A stretch of 64,000 bases of DNA from an uncultured Flavobacteriaceae bacterium (GTDB lineage Bacteria > Bacteroidota > Bacteroidia > Flavobacteriales > Flavobacteriaceae), in NCBI GenBank assembly GCA_943788165.1, contig CALSPF010000002.1, positions 310,001 through 374,000 on the forward strand. The letters run 5' to 3'. A program made the translations under genes and the position numbers. Position 1 is the first letter of the stretch, and every line of letters begins with the position of its first letter. The notes under the pieces were generated by a model, which ran no database searches, was not told where the DNA came from, and was given only the letters and a program-made list of their open reading frames with translations. Of the stretch, positions 60,831 through 64,000 are shown one piece after another.

Positions 60831-61865
60831 ATGAAAAAATTATCAACATTTCTGGAAAACAGCGTTTTCATAATTGCTGAGCTTTCAGCGAATCATGCTG
60901 GCAAAAAAGAAGTAGCCATTGAGACCATTAAGGCGGCTAAACGAGCTGGAGCAAACGCAATAAAACTGCAAACATATACAGCTGATACCATGACTCTAAA
61001 ATCTGACGCAAAAGATTTTTTAATTGATCATGAAACAGTTTGGGATGGTCGTTACCTTCATGATTTATATAAAGAGGCTTCAACACCATGGGAGTGGCAC
61101 AAAGAATTATTTAATATTGCCAATGAAGAAGGTTTAATTTGTTTCTCGTCTCCTTTCGATTTTACAGCAGTTGATTTTTTAGAATCGTTAGACAATCCAA
61201 TTTATAAGATTGCTTCTTTAGAGATTACGGATATTCCACTAATAGAGTATATCGCTCAAAAAGAGAAACCCATGATTATTTCAACAGGAATAGCTACTCT
61301 TGAGGATATTGAACTTGCACTTGATGCCTGTAAACGTATGGGTAATAATCAAGTCTCATTACTTAAATGTACATCAAGTTATCCAGCTCCTATGGAGGAA
61401 GCCAACTTGAGTATGATAGCCGATCTAGCAAATCGATTCAAGGTATTTTCAGGACTTTCTGACCATACGCTTGGAATTACTGCCCCGGTAATAGCCGTAA
61501 CTCAAGGAGCAAAAATTATTGAAAAACATTTTATATTGGACAGATCTATAGGTGGACCTGATGCTAGCTTTTCATTAAACGAACAAGAATTCACACAAAT
61601 GGTTGCTGCAGTTAGAGAAGCAGAAGTTGCTTTGGGTAAAGTCGATTATAATTTAACGAGCAAACAACGTCTAGGGCGAAACTTTTCAAGATCTTTATAT
61701 ATTGTAAAAGATGTAAAAAAAGGAGATGTGGTAACCTCCAAAAATGTGCGATCTATTCGACCAGGTTTTGGTATGCACCCTAAACATTTACCTATTATCA
61801 TAGGGAAAACCTTCGTTAAAGATTTCACCTCAGGGACACGAATGGAACAAACACTAATACAATAA
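60831..61865 (+). CDS. pseI: Pseudaminic acid synthase
   Basis: This 344-residue NeuB-family synthase condenses phosphoenolpyruvate with the 6-deoxy-diacetamido-altrose sugar to give pseudaminic acid. The NeuB barrel (about 1-285) has IIAELSANHAGKKEVAIETIKAAK, KLQTYTADTMT, CFSSPFDFTAVDFL, SDHTLG and EKHFILDRSIGGPDASFSL. The C-terminal SAF antifreeze-like domain (about 290-344) has FSRSLYIVKDVKKGDVVTSKNVRSIRPGFGMHPKHL. YTADTMT is characteristic of PseI rather than of NeuB or LegI. It is 27 bases after the MaoC-SDR gene and abuts the flippase gene. Confidence 0.92.
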   Translation: MKKLSTFLENSVFIIAELSANHAGKKEVAIETIKAAKRAGANAIKLQTYTADTMTLKSDAKDFLIDHETVWDGRYLHDLYKEASTPWEWHKELFNIANEEGLICFSSPFDFTAVDFLESLDNPIYKIASLEITDIPLIEYIAQKEKPMIISTGIATLEDIELALDACKRMGNNQVSLLKCTSSYPAPMEEANLSMIADLANRFKVFSGLSDHTLGITAPVIAVTQGAKIIEKHFILDRSIGGPDASFSLNEQEFTQMVAAVREAEVALGKVDYNLTSKQRLGRNFSRSLYIVKDVKKGDVVTSKNVRSIRPGFGMHPKHLPIIIGKTFVKDFTSGTRMEQTLIQ

Positions 61866-63308
61866 ATGCTTAATATAAAACAGCAACTTAACACTTTTTT
61901 ACTCTATTTACTTCCTTTTTTAATGCGAAGTGTCCTACCCATATTAACACTCCCTGTATTTACTCGCTTTTTAACGCCAAATGATTATGGTGTTTTGGCA
62001 CTTGTAACCATTTATGTAACACTCATTGTTGGTCTTTCTAATTTGGGTATGATAGTCATTTTTGAAAGGAACTATTTTGAGGAAAAAACAATTATTGAAA
62101 GGATTCAATTAATGTGGAGTCTAATCTCCATAGTCTCCATACTGCTGCTTGCATTCACTATTTTCTCACTAATATTTGAAGATACTATCATTGAATTTCT
62201 TTTTAATAGAAACCTCCCTTCCAGGCTATTGCTTTTTACTTTTCTTCATTTAGGAGTAAAAAGTTTATTGCAATATTTTTATATGTTTTATAGGAATTCA
62301 GAAACGCCAAAAAAATTCACCACGCTAGCTATCATCGAATCCATACTGAGTACAAGTATATCATTAATATTGGTTGTTTTTTATGAGCAGGGAATAGTTG
62401 GTTTTATAAAAGGACAATCGATCGGTGTATGTTTAGTTTTTGCATATCTCCTAATTGTTGCTTTTTTCAAACGTGAATTTTCTTTTAATTTTTTTAAGAT
62501 TAAAAGCACAATTAAATTGAGCGCACCGTTAACGCCTCGAATTTTGTTTGGAGTAATTAACAGTCAGTTTGATCGATATATGTTAGGTGGTTTAAACACT
62601 GTAAATGGTGTTGGAATATATGATATTGGTCAAAAAATAGCGAACTTAGGATTTGTTTTTATGACTACATTACAACAGATTTTTGCACCTAGATTGTATG
62701 CTGTTTATTTTGAAGACAAGGAGAATTTCAGAATTGAATCTGGAAAGTTACTTGCTCCTTTTTATTTTTTAAGCACTTTTTTTTGTTTTCTGTTAGGCTT
62801 GTTTTCAGAAGAAGCTATTTATTTGTTAACCACTCCTGAATTTAATGATTCTACACCGATCGTATTGATATTGACAATGCTTTACGCATCTTATTTTTTC
62901 GGAAAACAGCCTCAATTGTTGTTAGTTAAAAAAACAGCTTTAATCTCATTCTTATCCATCTTTACGGTTGGTTTGAATGTGCTATTGAATATACCACTGA
63001 TTCATTTTTATGGAATCTATGGTGCTGCTTGGGGCACCTTTGTTTCAGGTATTATATCAGCTGGAATTGCCTTCTTTTTTGCACAAAAACATTTGCCAAT
63101 CCAGTATAAAAAAGAAACAATTACGTTTCATTTAATTTTTTTAGTGGGGATGTTCACGCTAATTGTTATGTGGTTTCTTAAGATTCAGTATTCCATTAGA
63201 CTTGTCTCAAAAGCTCTTATCTTGGTTTCTTTTTTGGTTACTGGTAACTTATATGGCTATATGACCCTACATTATTTTAGGGCTATCATTAATTCATCTA
63301 AAAATTAA
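61866..63308 (+). CDS. Wzx-type oligosaccharide flippase
   Basis: This 480-residue inner-membrane protein with about 12-14 membrane segments is of the polysaccharide biosynthesis (Wzx/MATE-like) family. Its start PILTLPVFTRFLTPNDYGVLALVTIYVTLI is the family hallmark, and SAPLTPRILFGVINSQFDRYMLGGLN fits the middle repeat. It would flip the lipid-linked repeat unit containing the pseudaminic acid derivative to the periplasm, where the Wzy-like protein acts. The ATG follows the pseI stop with no gap. Confidence 0.88.
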   Translation: MLNIKQQLNTFLLYLLPFLMRSVLPILTLPVFTRFLTPNDYGVLALVTIYVTLIVGLSNLGMIVIFERNYFEEKTIIERIQLMWSLISIVSILLLAFTIFSLIFEDTIIEFLFNRNLPSRLLLFTFLHLGVKSLLQYFYMFYRNSETPKKFTTLAIIESILSTSISLILVVFYEQGIVGFIKGQSIGVCLVFAYLLIVAFFKREFSFNFFKIKSTIKLSAPLTPRILFGVINSQFDRYMLGGLNTVNGVGIYDIGQKIANLGFVFMTTLQQIFAPRLYAVYFEDKENFRIESGKLLAPFYFLSTFFCFLLGLFSEEAIYLLTTPEFNDSTPIVLILTMLYASYFFGKQPQLLLVKKTALISFLSIFTVGLNVLLNIPLIHFYGIYGAAWGTFVSGIISAGIAFFFAQKHLPIQYKKETITFHLIFLVGMFTLIVMWFLKIQYSIRLVSKALILVSFLVTGNLYGYMTLHYFRAIINSSKN

Positions 63309-63309
63309 A

Positions 63310-64000
63310 ATGTATAGTTGGTTATTAAATAGAATTAAATTACATAAAAGGGCTCAGATTAGATCATATATGCGTGGTTATAATTTTTTGAGCAAAAATG
63401 ATAATCTTGAATTTATTGCGCGAGTCAAAAACAGTATGGCTAATAGTCCTATTTCAAAGACTGATCTTAATGCACTTTTTTCTAATCCTGAATCTATTTG
63501 TCTACATCAGTTTTTAGTGTACCGTTTGCTAAATACTGAATTTAACAAAGCTCTTCAATCTGCATTAGTTCACCCCAAAAAAGAAATTTTTTATCCTTTG
63601 CCCCACAACTGGAGGCTTATTTTATCAGAAGAAGGAATTAAATCAAATACTACCTACAATTCTTTTTTATGGCATCTATTTCAGTTTAAATGGTATTTGT
63701 TTGGGGTAGCTACACTTTTAATTGAATGCTGGCGAATGATTAAACCACTTCGCTTACCTAAAGGGGATTATGTTTATTTTGAGAATCTAACAAAAAACAA
63801 CCTCCCTCCAAAAAAGGGTTGGTCTTCACAAAACAATATAATTGAATGGTTTCTTGCAAGACCCGAGGCAAAAAAAATTATTTCTATTCGTCATAGTGCA
63901 AAGGGGGTGTCTTCATTTGTGTTTAAAAATAAAAATATCGATTGTGTAGCTACTGCTCTCCCCCCAGTAAGTGGTTTCATTTCGAGTATTAAATTTGTTT
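63310..64000 (+). CDS. Partial glycan-locus protein of unknown function
   Basis: The frame is open from ATG at 63310 to the window end (230 residues). It begins MYSWLLNRIKLHKRAQIRSY and has one hydrophobic segment near 145 (WYLFGVATLLIECW) followed by LPKGDYVYFENLTKNNLPP. It is one base after the Wzx stop. The place and style suggest a glycosyltransferase or surface-carbohydrate biosynthesis protein, such as a sialyl/polysialyl-transferase-like enzyme that would use CMP-Pse, but the visible part holds no firm motif. It was missed by the ORF track because no stop is present. Confidence 0.6.
   Translation, partial: MYSWLLNRIKLHKRAQIRSYMRGYNFLSKNDNLEFIARVKNSMANSPISKTDLNALFSNPESICLHQFLVYRLLNTEFNKALQSALVHPKKEIFYPLPHNWRLILSEEGIKSNTTYNSFLWHLFQFKWYLFGVATLLIECWRMIKPLRLPKGDYVYFENLTKNNLPPKKGWSSQNNIIEWFLARPEAKKIISIRHSAKGVSSFVFKNKNIDCVATALPPVSGFISSIKFV

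Overview
The window reads as chromosomal DNA of a marine Flavobacteriaceae-type Bacteroidota. The basis is a SusC/SusD pair, Bacteroidota lipoprotein signals, a TAnnTTTG-type promoter, AT-rich DNA, and a periplasmic-sensor/LuxR-HTH regulator beside a laminarin-type polysaccharide utilisation locus (PUL). The genus cannot be fixed from the sequence alone. No rRNA, tRNA, CRISPR array, transposase or integrase was found.

Region 1 (1-11.8 kb) holds housekeeping and accessory genes. It starts with the 3' end of an M20 amidohydrolase, followed by an M24 peptidase, an MDR oxidoreductase, an alpha/beta hydrolase and a Dabb protein. A maltose phosphorylase (GH65) and beta-phosphoglucomutase pair comes next, then a YkuK-like protein, an alanine/glycine:cation symporter and a 39-residue membrane protein. 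The stretch from 9.5 to 11.8 kb is decaying. An M13 peptidase carries a nonsense codon, a frameshift, an internal deletion and a lost zinc ligand. A sodium:solute symporter is frameshifted and cut off where the PUL begins.

Region 2 (11.8-32.2 kb, all minus strand) is a beta-glucan (laminarin-type) PUL. In transcription order it contains the sensor-regulator, SusC, SusD, a surface glycan-binding lipoprotein with two tandem C-terminal repeats, a strong hairpin terminator, a GH16 lipoprotein, a cytoplasmic GH149-type beta-1,3-glucan phosphorylase, GH17, a clan GH-A lipoprotein, GH30, an MFS sugar transporter and a second GH16. The logic is binding and cleavage at the surface, import through SusCD, trimming of 1,3 and 1,6 linkages in the periplasm, MFS import and phosphorolysis in the cytoplasm.

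Region 3 (32.2-37.3 kb) has a pirin, several small proteins, a DUF2147 protein, a gene-poor stretch with a decayed minus-strand ORF, and a large Ala/Thr-rich surface lipoprotein with a clear promoter and terminator.

Region 4 (37.3-64 kb, all plus strand, almost no gaps) is a surface glycan locus. It carries a Wzy-like ligase/polymerase with TPRs, UDP-glucose dehydrogenase, a winged-helix regulator and a full pseudaminic acid pathway: PseB, PseC (fused to an RmlD-like reductase), PseH, PseG, PseI and PseF. A Wzx flippase follows, and a partial gene runs off the end. Inside this pathway sits a compact acyl-building module: FkbH-like protein, two acyl carrier proteins, AMP-dependent ligase, KAS III-like synthase, MaoC-ketoreductase fusion, extra SDRs, a thioesterase-like MBL protein, a methyltransferase and two GNATs. 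The natural inference is a nonulosonic acid carrying a custom, non-acetyl N-acyl group. This is the most interesting system in the window.
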